Assembly (NCBI GenBank): GCA_015655115.1
Contig: JAATFQ010000250.1
Span: 1-39,391 of the forward strand
DNA length: 39,391 nucleotides
Source of the DNA: Sphingobacteriales bacterium
Lineage (GTDB): Bacteria; Bacteroidota; Bacteroidia; Sphingobacteriales; Sphingobacteriaceae
Direction: 5' to 3'
The translations under genes were made by a program, and so were the position numbers. Below, piece by piece: positions 32,339-39,391 of this stretch. Every line of letters begins with the position of its first letter. Position 1 is the first letter of the stretch. Under the pieces are notes generated by a model that was not told where the DNA came from, ran no database searches, and was given only the letters and a program-made list of their open reading frames with translations.

Positions 32339-32947
32339 TTAATCTCCGGCTTCTGTATCGGCAATACCTTTCACCAGGCTTTTCCATTGTGGGTAGGACA
32401 GTCCGATTTTGGCTGTCCAGCCTACAAGCCTGTTTCTCAGGTTGTCGCTGAAAGAATCAGTGTCAGTATTGGGGACCTCATTGCGTCCATGTTCCTGTGC
32501 ATACACTTCTGCACCTATCTGTTTAATCTGAAATGTCGATGTTGCAAGGTCTTTGAAAAAATGGGCAATTTCAGTTTCATTTCCCCATGGGTTAATACTG
32601 GGCCTGGCCTGCATGGAGAAAACAGAAATATCTGCCCCTGTTTCTTCACTGATCTTTTCAATGCGTACCCAATCAAATCCATCGCCTGTACTTGTAGCGG
32701 GACCAGGGATGTCGATTTTGATATAGTCGCCCTCAATAGCTTCCCTGTTCACCACATTTCCTGCAGCACTGATCAGTGTAAATACAGATATAGGTACTTT
32801 ACAGATTTCAGCCCATCTGGATACAGATAACAGCCTGTGCTTTGCTACCTTATAAAATTCTTTTGCCATTGCTTCAGAAGGGAATACTGCTTTTGCAGTG
32901 GTGTCCAGTTGTCCGCCTTCCTGCTGTATAGGGATCTCATTTTTCAT
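32339..32947 (-). CDS. Hypothetical protein, unknown family
   Basis: 202 residues, not recognised. No signal peptide. Features: Lys/Arg-rich helix with Trp (FYKVAKHRLLSVSRWAEICK), a beta-rich middle (NREAIEGDYIKIDIPGPATS) and aromatic patches (INPWGNETEIAHFFKDLATS), then RNEVPNTDTDSFSDNLRN near the end. It is convergent with the HAD gene, only 8 bp apart, with no terminator between. Cytoplasmic by composition. Confidence 0.6.
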   Translation of the reverse strand: MKNEIPIQQEGGQLDTTAKAVFPSEAMAKEFYKVAKHRLLSVSRWAEICKVPISVFTLISAAGNVVNREAIEGDYIKIDIPGPATSTGDGFDWVRIEKISEETGADISVFSMQARPSINPWGNETEIAHFFKDLATSTFQIKQIGAEVYAQEHGRNEVPNTDTDSFSDNLRNRLVGWTAKIGLSYPQWKSLVKGIADTEAGD

Positions 32948-33008
32948 GGTTATTCGTTTTAAACGTTAACCATCTGAATGAAAAATTGTTTGCGAAATTA
33001 TGAGGGGG

Positions 33009-33143
33009 CTATTTAAATACCCAGTATCCGAGAGCAAGCCACACCAGTCCCTTCACTAAAAAGAAAACAAAGCCCCAGATACCTATTTTTGCAAACCATT
33101 TTAAGAAGATCTCTTTTTTCGACTTTTTCTCCTGACTCTTCAT
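33009..33143 (-). CDS. 44-residue single-pass membrane microprotein
   Basis: ATG at 33143, TAG at 33009-33011. The basic N-terminus (MKSQEKKSKKEIFLKWFAK) is followed by an aromatic/Leu-rich span (IGIWGFVFFLVKGLVWLALG) to the C-terminus. It lies 61 bp after the orphan gene on the same strand order (start at 33143, downstream end 33009), so it could be expressed before that gene. The composition, positive-inside pattern and in-frame stop argue for a real small gene. Confidence 0.55.
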   Translation of the reverse strand: MKSQEKKSKKEIFLKWFAKIGIWGFVFFLVKGLVWLALGYWVFK

Positions 33144-33547
33144 AACGGGACTGCCTTTTTTGTTACCGCAATAAAACTAAACATTCTATATTAAAATTGA
33201 AAGAAAATGAGCGTGCAACTCTGCTTTTAACCAATATATAATCGGGATAGGGAATATCTATTTCAGTAAGCCCCTCATTTTAATTATTATTTATATAACG
33301 GAAAACGGCCTTGTTTCTTCTGTATGCAGAATAATAAATATAAAAATACATTTCTATGTGATCTGTAGCTGTAAATTAGCCGTATTAGAATAGCAGAGGG
33401 GAAGCCATCAATTAAAACAGCATGAATCATGGAAGATTAAGCTGTTTTTTGAAACATCCCTTTTAAATTTAAAATAATTACTAAAAAGGTAGAATATTTA
33501 AAACATTTTTCGATTTTCTGCTGTTACTTAATTAAATACCCTACCTT
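33144..33547. other. Intergenic region, no gene seen
   Basis: About 400 bp of AT-rich DNA. It may contain promoters for the minus-strand microprotein and for the plus-strand small ORF at 33548. No repeats or strong hairpins were found. Confidence 0.4.
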
Positions 33548-33733
33548 ATGAAAGCTCAAAATAAAATCCAGATCACAAGCGGCGAATTTCAACAAGAAAC
33601 TTTATTGAGCGGCGACCAGCTTCAGAACAATGACAACCTTGCATCAGCATCTTTCAAAAGAGCAGATCACAGTAAAAAAGTATTATCCTCGAGTGTACCG
33701 AAAAAAAGTAATCCTCGTCTGTTTATCCTCTAA
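33548..33733 (+). CDS. Small hypothetical protein
   Basis: 61 residues, polar, without signal peptide or membrane span. MKAQNKIQITSGEFQQETLL starts like a structured small protein, while the end (SKKVLSSSVPKKSNPRLFIL) looks disordered and basic. The coding-like length, flanking terminator and AT-rich leader support a gene; no family recognised. Confidence 0.45.
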   Translation: MKAQNKIQITSGEFQQETLLSGDQLQNNDNLASASFKRADHSKKVLSSSVPKKSNPRLFIL

Positions 33734-33795
33734 TTTTCGCAGGCTGAAATGCTGAATATAGCAGTTCACCTTCAGATATCTCAACATTGTAATAC

Positions 33796-33839
33796 AAAAA
33801 AGAGCCTGTATCATCAACCATGATCAAGCTCTTTTTTTT
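33796..33839. terminator. Bidirectional terminator
   Basis: AAAAAAGAGC (33796-33805) pairs with GCTCTTTTTT (33828-33837), with an inner ATCAT/ATGAT stem (33810-33814, 33820-33824) around a 5-nt loop. The T-tracts on both strands suit the convergent genes 33548 (+) and 33843 (-). Confidence 0.8.
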
Positions 33840-33842
33840 GTT

Positions 33843-34508
33843 TTAAGCCAGTACTTTCACCATCCCAAGATATTCTGTTTCTGAAACCAGTTTCCCATCC
33901 TCAGAAACCATTAACATATAGACAAACCATTCATGGCCCGCACATCGTTTTGGAGCAACAGTGGTAAAGATCAATGCTGCTCTTTCGAGATCTGCTGATA
34001 AAACTTCCTGAAACCAGTTTAGCTCACTGTCGTAGAGTATAAAAACAGCCCGGTCATTCAGTTGAGTACATTTCACCGGATAAGGGTTGAGTTCCCATGT
34101 GACCTTTATTATGCGGCCTTCTTCTGCAGATAAGGCTGCGTTCCATGCAGATTGTGTGGATTTGATAGGCCGGCTGAATTTAATTTTGGCTATATCAATA
34201 TTCGGCGTGTTTGGCTCGCCCACTACAGCGTGTAACATGTGGTAGGAGGTCGCCCTGTTCAGAGGGCTCATATTTGCATTTCGTGGCATCTGGAAACCGA
34301 TATTGATCACTTTCAGTACCGGCCATAGAAATTGCATCACTGTGCTGAAGGCAGTATTTTCCTGAACCTGTTTTTCCGATTGTTTAGTACTGCGTTTTTT
34401 GATTGGAAGGGTCTTAACGATAGCTATAGCTTTCCAGGTACTCATTACTATAGGGCCTACTTTTCCTTTCACATCACCAATCGGGGATGCGGATCTTAAT
34501 CTGCCCAT
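33843..34508 (-). CDS. DUF6266 family protein
   Basis: 221 residues. N-terminal MGRLRSASPIGDVKGKVGPI, then MSTWKAIAIVKTLP, matches the DUF6266 opening 'MG.i..g.lGg.sGkvG.vvg..Wkg'. Two beta-rich halves follow: SPLNRATSYHMLHAVVGE, then IKVTWELNPYP, then SADLERAALIFTTVAPKRCA. No signal peptide. The downstream member of a tandem pair, with 2 bp between them. DUF6266 proteins are abundant in Pedobacter and relatives; their function is unknown. The two copies share the layout but differ strongly in sequence, suggesting an old duplication. Confidence 0.8.
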   Translation of the reverse strand: MGRLRSASPIGDVKGKVGPIVMSTWKAIAIVKTLPIKKRSTKQSEKQVQENTAFSTVMQFLWPVLKVINIGFQMPRNANMSPLNRATSYHMLHAVVGEPNTPNIDIAKIKFSRPIKSTQSAWNAALSAEEGRIIKVTWELNPYPVKCTQLNDRAVFILYDSELNWFQEVLSADLERAALIFTTVAPKRCAGHEWFVYMLMVSEDGKLVSETEYLGMVKVLA

Positions 34509-34510
34509 GA

Positions 34511-35152
34511 TTACCAGTTCAATTGTCCGAGGTAAACACTATTGCTGATATTCCTGCGGTCGTCAGTAATGAATGAAATATAAACTTCAGCCTGATAACC
34601 TTTTTTTATACCAGCCAACGGCAGTGTGTCATTTCCTTTAAACCGGTGTGCACCCGCAGTAACATAACGTGTTTCCTTCAATTCAGGGAAATAGGCCAGC
34701 ATAATAACCTGATCACTGTGGTGAGTATTATGGGCAATGAGTAATGTGTCCCATGTAAAGGTTATCCCGGTTTTTGTTATTTCGGCCGAGGCTTTCGTGA
34801 CGGGCAATGTCCCTTTTGTCATCAATACTTTAGAAAAGTCGATGCTGCGCTCGGGGTAAACACCCTGCACTGCATTTTTGCGGACACAAATGACCATTGC
34901 ATTGTAAGGATTAACGCGCCTGATCTGCGCCTCGAGGTCATAGCCCACCAGGACAAAAGCGCTTAAAGGTTTCATGAAATCTGCGAAGATTTCCGTGTCC
35001 CTCAGAACCGATAACTGATTTGGTGTAAGCGGTATATCGCTCTTTTTGTTCTTTTCACTAACATTTGTAGTGCCGTCTTTCTGTGGACTGAAAGTGAGGC
35101 CGCCGAAGCTGCCTGATACGCCTAACATAGGTCCGCTTGTAATTTTTCCCAT
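34511..35152 (-). CDS. DUF6266 family protein
   Basis: 213 residues. N-terminus MGKITSGPMLGVSGSFGGLT, then FSPQKDGTTNVSEKN, follows the DUF6266 opening, with a shortened 'Wkg' block. The middle NPYNAMVICVRKNAVQGVYP and the beta-rich C-terminal half (ITFTWDTLLIAH, ITDDRRNISNSVYLGQLNW) match the second gene's layout. First gene of the pair. The family often lies in accessory regions. No export signal seen. Confidence 0.8.
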   Translation of the reverse strand: MGKITSGPMLGVSGSFGGLTFSPQKDGTTNVSEKNKKSDIPLTPNQLSVLRDTEIFADFMKPLSAFVLVGYDLEAQIRRVNPYNAMVICVRKNAVQGVYPERSIDFSKVLMTKGTLPVTKASAEITKTGITFTWDTLLIAHNTHHSDQVIMLAYFPELKETRYVTAGAHRFKGNDTLPLAGIKKGYQAEVYISFITDDRRNISNSVYLGQLNW

Positions 35153-35439
35153 TTTTATATGATTTAAGATTTAAAATTCAAATAGTCCAAAAAATTACTT
35201 GAGCTCAAATCGAAAATCAGGCAGGGGCTTAAACAGGGCGATGTCTAAATCAAATTAAAGCAGATTGTAACTCTTTATTAATAGGTGTGAAATTCATTGT
35301 GATAAATATAGGTAAATAATAATGCTGTATAATTTATTTACAAATAAATATTTAATAAAGTTTCATTATAAATTAGTCGTTGAGTTTTAATTCGCAATTC
35401 TTGTGATAAGGGCGTATTTTAGCTGGCATGTTACATGAG
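35153..35439. other. AT-rich upstream region of DUF6266 pair
   Basis: About 290 bp, very AT-rich. It should hold the minus-strand promoter of the pair, but no clear element is seen. It passes directly into the 11-bp repeat array. Confidence 0.4.
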
Positions 35440-35698
35440 TAACGGTCCGGGAATGGTCCGGGAACGCATGCAGATGTTGCCCGGTTGTTGCCTGACTGTT
35501 GCCTGACTGTTGCCCGGCCAACTGTACTGCAACCGTACCCCATCCGTACCCCATCCGTACCCCATCTATACCTAAGGGTACAGATGGGGTACGGTTGCAG
35601 TACAGTTGGGGTACGGATGGGGTACGGATGCCCGGGCAACACCCGGGCCACAACTGGGCAACACCCGGGCAGCATATAGAAGCGTTACCGGACCGTTA
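35440..35698. repeat. 11-bp modular repeat array with inverted symmetry
   Basis: The whole block divides into consecutive 11-bp units without a break, for example TTGCCTGACTG twice, TCCGTACCCCA twice, and on the other arm GGGTACGGATG twice and CCCGGGCAACA-type units. Both ends are exact inverse copies (TAACGGTCCGG at 35440-35450, CCGGACCGTTA at 35688-35698). The centre near 35572 joins the two arms, so the whole could fold into a long hairpin or cruciform. It is GC-rich in AT-rich surroundings. The open frames across it are by-products of the repeat. Confidence 0.85.
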
Positions 35699-35711
35699 TC
35701 GGCGTCTATAC

Positions 35712-35752
35712 GGCATTTCATGCCTTTTTTGAGGTTAGGAAAATCAAAAAAG
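35712..35752. repeat. Two small inverted repeats beside the array
   Basis: GGCAT/ATGCC (35712-35724) followed by a T-run, and CTTTTTTGA (35724-35732) with TCAAAAAAG (35744-35752). Either may act as a terminator. Confidence 0.45.
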
Positions 35753-35940
35753 TACTTTTGCTTTTAAGCGTATGCTCACAATATGTTTTTATGTCAGTTT
35801 TATCCCTGTTACCAGCTTTATTTTCAGCCTGGAATTTTCGCAGTATTACGCCCAACGCTAACGATAATCAACAGAAATCGGATTGAGAAATATTGTAATA
35901 AATCAGTTAAATAAAATTCAAATTAGTTGTGTTCAGAAAA

Positions 35941-36168
35941 TCAGGTTTCATCATCAATCTTAAAGTATTGATGATGAACGTCTTTGTGTTGAGGGAAAAT
36001 AATAATATAAACAAGAGGCGCATGAAAGCAGTATTTAGCGACGAAATCATCAATATAGGTCTTGATACTTTCCATATTAGCAAGTGCTAAACTCAAACTT
36101 TGCAGCGTCATCGACGCTGGGATATTGTGCTCTGAAAAAAGAAAATCATGTCGGCAATTTGTGATCAT
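35941..36168 (-). CDS. Doubtful small ORF, possible remnant
   Basis: 75 codons (ATG at 36168, or 56 residues from an inner ATG in PASMTLQSLSLALANME). The frame stays open for about 20 codons upstream of the ATG (LLEGDFATNSAEENCAKKSM), reading like protein, until a stop. This hints at the 3' part of a decayed gene or a short real one. No family recognised. The surrounding 35753-35940 and 36169-36287 hold nothing else that I can support. Confidence 0.3.
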   Translation of the reverse strand: MITNCRHDFLFSEHNIPASMTLQSLSLALANMESIKTYIDDFVAKYCFHAPLVYIIIFPQHKDVHHQYFKIDDET

Positions 36169-36287
36169 ACTTTTTTTTGCACAATTCTCTTCGGCTGAGT
36201 TGGTTGCAAAATCGCCCTCTAATAGGTATACTTAATATAATTGATTTTTCAGTAAAGTATCTGTCATAATTCCCTTCTTCTTTTCCA

Positions 36288-36308
36288 CCGGATGTTGATA
36301 ACATCTGG
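36288..36308. promoter_or_regulatory. Dyad upstream of the nrd operon
   Basis: CCGGATGTT (36288-36296), GAT, AACATCTGG (36300-36308): 8 of 9 positions are symmetric. It lies 80 bp before nrdH. It does not look like the NrdR box as I know it; it may be an operator for another repressor such as a metal or redox regulator. Confidence 0.4.
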
Positions 36309-36387
36309 AATCATTCTATGGAATAAATTGTCACCTTCGTACTCCCCGGAAAACACCCCGGATGAGTATTCATCAAATTCCTAAGAA

Positions 36388-36627
36388 ATGAAAAGAATTA
36401 TAAAGTTCGAAAAAGACGATTGCAGTCCATGTAATATGGTTTCAGAATATCTTGATAGAAAAGGTATTGTTTATGAGACTATTAACCCCTTCAACGAGCC
36501 AGAACTCGCTATGCAGTTCAGAGTGAGATCGGTCCCTACCGTAATTTTACTGGAGCAAGAGCAGGAACTTTCACGTGTCATCGGCTTTAAGCCTGAAGAA
36601 TTACTGGCACTGGCAGCAGCCGTTTAG
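36388..36627 (+). CDS. nrdH: NrdH-like redoxin
   Basis: 79 residues, thioredoxin/glutaredoxin fold. Active site DDCSPCNM (C12, C15), Cys-Ser-Pro-Cys rather than the CVQC/CMQC usual for NrdH, and cis-Pro in VRSVPTVILL. It supplies electrons to the class Ib ribonucleotide reductase encoded downstream. 18 bp before nrdI. Could equally be called a thioredoxin family protein; the operon position gives the role. Confidence 0.8.
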   Translation: MKRIIKFEKDDCSPCNMVSEYLDRKGIVYETINPFNEPELAMQFRVRSVPTVILLEQEQELSRVIGFKPEELLALAAAV

Positions 36628-36645
36628 TACTTAAACTGAGAATCG

Positions 36646-37023
36646 ATGACATGGATTTATTACGATAGTAAAACAGGGAATGTGGAACGTTTTGTGACGC
36701 GGCTTAAAGAGCACCGCAACTGGAATATCCAGAAGATCGACGACACGCTGCAACTTACAAATCCAGGTCATCTGATTACTTACACCACTGGAATCGGGGA
36801 TGTGCCTGCTTCGACAACACGTTTTCTCGAGGCCAACAGCGCACTGATCCATACGGTAACCTCCAGTGGAAATAAAAATTGGGGTGCAAATTTTGCCCTG
36901 GCCGCCACGAAGATCTCGGAGAGGTTTAAACTGCCTGTGTTGATGCAGTTTGAACTATCGGGGACGATGACGGATTTACAGCGGTTTATTGATCAAATAG
37001 AAGGCAATATATATGGTAACTAA
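36646..37023 (+). CDS. nrdI: NrdI flavodoxin-like protein
   Basis: 125 residues. The FMN phosphate loop YYDSKTGNVERFVTRL, TYTTGIGDVPASTTRFLE (flavin-contacting loop) and SSGNKNWGANFALAATKISE are diagnostic for NrdI, which generates the oxidant for assembling the Mn(III)2-tyrosyl radical of NrdF. The stop overlaps the nrdE start by 11 bp. The presence of NrdI points to a manganese-dependent class Ib enzyme. Confidence 0.95.
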   Translation: MTWIYYDSKTGNVERFVTRLKEHRNWNIQKIDDTLQLTNPGHLITYTTGIGDVPASTTRFLEANSALIHTVTSSGNKNWGANFALAATKISERFKLPVLMQFELSGTMTDLQRFIDQIEGNIYGN

Positions 37024-39103
37024 AAAATGGATCTTGTTAAACAACGAGATCATGGTAAAGAAAGATGATGAGTTTAGCCTTCATAAAGATAAAGATGCAG
37101 TACGCTCATACTTTCTTGACTATGTAAATAAAAATACGGTATTCTTTTATACGCTGAAAGAAAAGATCGACTACCTGATTGAACAGGATTATTATATCGA
37201 TTTTTATCAGTGGTATAATTTTGAGCAGATGGAAGAAGTGTACGACCTGGTGTACGCCAAAAAGTTCAGATTCCAGTCGTTCATGAGTGCTTTTAAATTT
37301 TTCCAGAGCTATGCGCTGAGAGATGACAGCGGTGAGAAATTCCTTGAACGTTACGAAGACAGGGTAGTAGCGGTAGCGCTTTTCCTGGCCAGGGGCGATG
37401 TAGCCCAGGCTAAAGATTATGCTTTAATGCTGATCAACCAGGAGTACCAACCTGCAACACCTACGTTTTTAAACTCTGGTAAAAAGCGCTCTGGTGAACT
37501 GGTATCTTGTTTCCTGGATGAAATAGGTGATAACCTGAATGGAATAGGATATGCTATTGATTCTGCCATGAAGCTTTCTTCTATTGGTGGTGGGGTATCT
37601 TTTAACTTGTCTAAAATACGAGCAAGGGGCGAGTCGATTAAAGATGTGGAAGGCCGTGCGGGTGGAGTATTGCCGATCATGAAAATCCTGGAAGATACTT
37701 TTTCTTACGCTAATCAGCTTGGGCAGCGCCCGGGTGCCGGAGCAGTATATCTGAATGTATTCCACACGGATATTGAAGAGTTCCTGGATTGTAAAAAGAT
37801 CAATGTAGATGAGAAAGTAAGGATAAAATCCCTTTCTATCGGGGTAGTAGTGCCTGATAAATTTATGGAGCTGGCAGAAAAGGATGAAGCCTGCTACTTG
37901 TTTTATCCACATACAGTGCTGAAAGAATATGGCAAGTACCTGGATGAAATGGATATGGATGAGATGTATGAAGAGCTGCTCACCAACCCGAAAGTAAGAA
38001 AGAAAAAGGTCAATGCCCGTCACCTGATGGTGAAAATTGCACAGACACAAAAAGAAAGTGGTTATCCTTACCTGTTCTTTAAAGGGAATGCCAATAGAGG
38101 CCATGCACTGAAGGAAGTTGGCAATGTGAAGTTCTCTAATCTGTGTACGGAGATCATGCAGATCTCCGAGGTTTCTGATATTGAGATCTATGGTAAAGAA
38201 GATACGATCCGTTACGGTATTTCGTGTAACCTTGGTTCGTTGAACATCGCTACTGTAATGGAGAATAAAAGAATTCAGGAAGCAGTAAAAACTGCGATGC
38301 GATCGCTTACTGTGGTTTCTGATATTACCAATATTGCAATGGTGCCTTCGGTACAGAAAGCGAATAAAGAATTACATAGCGTGGGACTGGGTGCAATGAA
38401 TTTGCATGGCTTCCTGGCAAAGAATTTCATTATGTATGAAAGTCAGGATGCCCTGGATTTCTGTAATGTGTTCTTTATGATGGTTAACTTCTTCTCCATC
38501 CAGAGCTCTATGGAAATTGCACGCGAAAGGAAAGAGACTTTTGTAGGTTTCGAAAAATCTGAATATGCTAATGGCAATTATTTTGCACCTTACCTGCTGA
38601 AGGATATTGCACCGCATAGCCCGAAAATTGCCGGCCTGTTTGAAGGCATGGTTATCCCGACAGTGGCGGACTGGAATGCCCTGATGGAGGAAGTGAAAGT
38701 ACATGGTCTGTTCCATGCTTACAGGCTTGCTATTGCGCCTAATCAGTCTACCTCGTATATCATGAACGCAACGGCCTCGGTAATGCCTGTGGTAGATGTA
38801 ATTGAAGTGCGTGAATATGGCGACAGTACTACTTATTATCCTATGCCTTACCTGGATAATGACAACTATTTCTTCTATAAATCTGCTTATGATATGGACC
38901 AGAAGAATGTTTTACGTCTGATATCGGTAATCCAGAAACATGTGGATCAGGGGATTTCAACGATTCTGCATACGAATACGAAGGACAATACGCGTGATAT
39001 AGCGAAGTACTATATTTATGCCCATAAAATGGGACTGAAGTCGCTCTATTATACCCGTACACGCAAGGCGTCAATTGATGAATGCGTTTCATGTTCTGTA
39101 TAA
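37013..39103 (+). CDS. nrdE: Class Ib ribonucleotide reductase large subunit
   Basis: 696 residues, the normal NrdE length. Reduces ribonucleoside diphosphates. Blocks: ATPTFLNSGKKRSGELVSCF (first catalytic Cys), SSIGGGVSFNLSKIRARGES, FSNLCTEIMQI (catalytic core), ISCNLGSLNI (second redox Cys), NATASVMPVVDVIEVREYG and the C-terminal CVSC pair that exchanges electrons with the redoxin. No N-terminal ATP-cone is seen, as in class Ib. The ATG at 37013 overlaps nrdI by 11 bp; an alternative start (37052, MVKKDDEFS) would shorten it by 13 residues. Confidence 0.97.
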   Translation: MVTKKWILLNNEIMVKKDDEFSLHKDKDAVRSYFLDYVNKNTVFFYTLKEKIDYLIEQDYYIDFYQWYNFEQMEEVYDLVYAKKFRFQSFMSAFKFFQSYALRDDSGEKFLERYEDRVVAVALFLARGDVAQAKDYALMLINQEYQPATPTFLNSGKKRSGELVSCFLDEIGDNLNGIGYAIDSAMKLSSIGGGVSFNLSKIRARGESIKDVEGRAGGVLPIMKILEDTFSYANQLGQRPGAGAVYLNVFHTDIEEFLDCKKINVDEKVRIKSLSIGVVVPDKFMELAEKDEACYLFYPHTVLKEYGKYLDEMDMDEMYEELLTNPKVRKKKVNARHLMVKIAQTQKESGYPYLFFKGNANRGHALKEVGNVKFSNLCTEIMQISEVSDIEIYGKEDTIRYGISCNLGSLNIATVMENKRIQEAVKTAMRSLTVVSDITNIAMVPSVQKANKELHSVGLGAMNLHGFLAKNFIMYESQDALDFCNVFFMMVNFFSIQSSMEIARERKETFVGFEKSEYANGNYFAPYLLKDIAPHSPKIAGLFEGMVIPTVADWNALMEEVKVHGLFHAYRLAIAPNQSTSYIMNATASVMPVVDVIEVREYGDSTTYYPMPYLDNDNYFFYKSAYDMDQKNVLRLISVIQKHVDQGISTILHTNTKDNTRDIAKYYIYAHKMGLKSLYYTRTRKASIDECVSCSV

Positions 39104-39134
39104 TCCTTTTGTATTAATTAAAGAAATTAGAAAA

Positions 39135-39391
39135 ATGTCACAACAATATAAAGCGGTAAACTGGAATACACCAGAAAATGATTATGCAGGGATGTTCTGG
39201 GAGCAGAACTTACGCCAGTTCTGGATCGATACGGAGTATATCCCTTCGAAGGATATTGATAGCTGGAGGTCGCTGACTCCGGAAATTCAGGAGGTGTACA
39301 AAAAAGCATTGGGCGGATTGACAGTGCTGGATACATTGCAGAGCAATAATGGAATGCCTAACATGCTGGATCATATCGTCAGACTGCAGAA
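39135..39391 (+). CDS. nrdF: Class Ib ribonucleotide reductase small subunit, 3' truncated by window
   Basis: Starts with ATG at 39135, 31 bp after nrdE; the frame is open to the window end (85 codons). The sequence YKAVNWNTPENDYAGMFWEQ, then NLRQFWIDTEYIPSKDIDSW, then LTVLDTLQSNNGMPNML matches the N-terminus of NrdF. The metal ligands and radical Tyr lie beyond the window. It completes the nrdHIEF operon. Confidence 0.93.
   Translation, partial: MSQQYKAVNWNTPENDYAGMFWEQNLRQFWIDTEYIPSKDIDSWRSLTPEIQEVYKKALGGLTVLDTLQSNNGMPNMLDHIVRLQ

Noticed and set aside
35440..35698. CRISPR array
   Set aside because: Units are 11 bp, contiguous, without unique spacers, and the two arms are inverted; no cas genes nearby.
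35373..35732. Four overlapping open frames on both strands (61-100 codons) across the repeat block
   Set aside because: All arise from the 11-bp units, which cycle through the three frames; low-complexity translation, no start context, no family.
36288..36308. NrdR box
   Set aside because: The dyad does not fit the paired NrdR-box pattern; kept only as an unknown operator candidate.

Overview
The window looks like the chromosome of a Bacteroidota bacterium, most likely a Sphingobacteriaceae member close to Pedobacter. The case rests on gene content: a TonB-dependent receptor with a carboxypeptidase-regulatory N-domain followed by a DUF4249 lipoprotein, two DUF6266 proteins, LytTR/His_kinase two-component genes, DUF4142 and DUF1345 proteins, AT-rich leaders mostly without Shine-Dalgarno sequences, and a TAnnTTTG-type promoter element before the tRNA. 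No database search was run; family names come from motif recognition.

Layout. 1-2277 (+): the end of a sensor kinase, a HipA-like kinase overlapping a DUF3037 gene, and a small exported molybdopterin-oxidoreductase-like protein, closed by a bidirectional terminator. 2394-5746 (-): pta-ackA, the acetate/acetyl-CoA branch. 5953-7957 (-): a DUF4142 lipoprotein, then a compact group of a small I9-like protein, a small permease and an ABC ATPase. 8364-9698 (+): a short MutS-family ATPase. 10040-19004 (+): the most striking block, with a Ser/Thr kinase, an FhaA-like protein, a 29-residue membrane microprotein, a PP2C phosphatase with a membrane anchor, a 1316-residue fusion of a SEDS glycosyltransferase (RodA/FtsW) to a class B penicillin-binding protein, and an FHA protein. 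It resembles the actinobacterial fhaA-fhaB-pstP-rodA-pbpA-pknA/B cell-wall locus, but here the polymerase and the transpeptidase are one polypeptide. 19067-22950 (+): TonB receptor, DUF4249 lipoprotein and an orphan gene. 22995-26384 (-): a SWIM/SNF2 helicase.

26385-29120: a tRNA-Cys-like gene with several stem mismatches, then a LytTR response regulator and a His_kinase-type sensor. Between these two lies an unlisted 47-codon gene on the minus strand, rich in Thr/Ser/Val. Two promoters, one facing the regulator and one facing the peptide gene, share the same architecture: TTGGTGTA(C/A) direct repeats at an exact 21-bp period, then 28 bp, then a TA-rich -7-like element. This suggests a self-regulating, peptide-producing signalling circuit.

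29307-32947: ECF sigma factor, DUF1345 membrane protein with a long hairpin abutting its start codon, short-chain dehydrogenase, HAD hydrolase and an orphan gene. 32948-36387: sparse accessory DNA with two microproteins, a DUF6266 pair and a roughly 260-bp array built of 11-bp units with overall inverted symmetry. 36388-39391 (+): a class Ib ribonucleotide reductase operon (nrdH-like, nrdI, nrdE and the start of nrdF, cut by the window edge).
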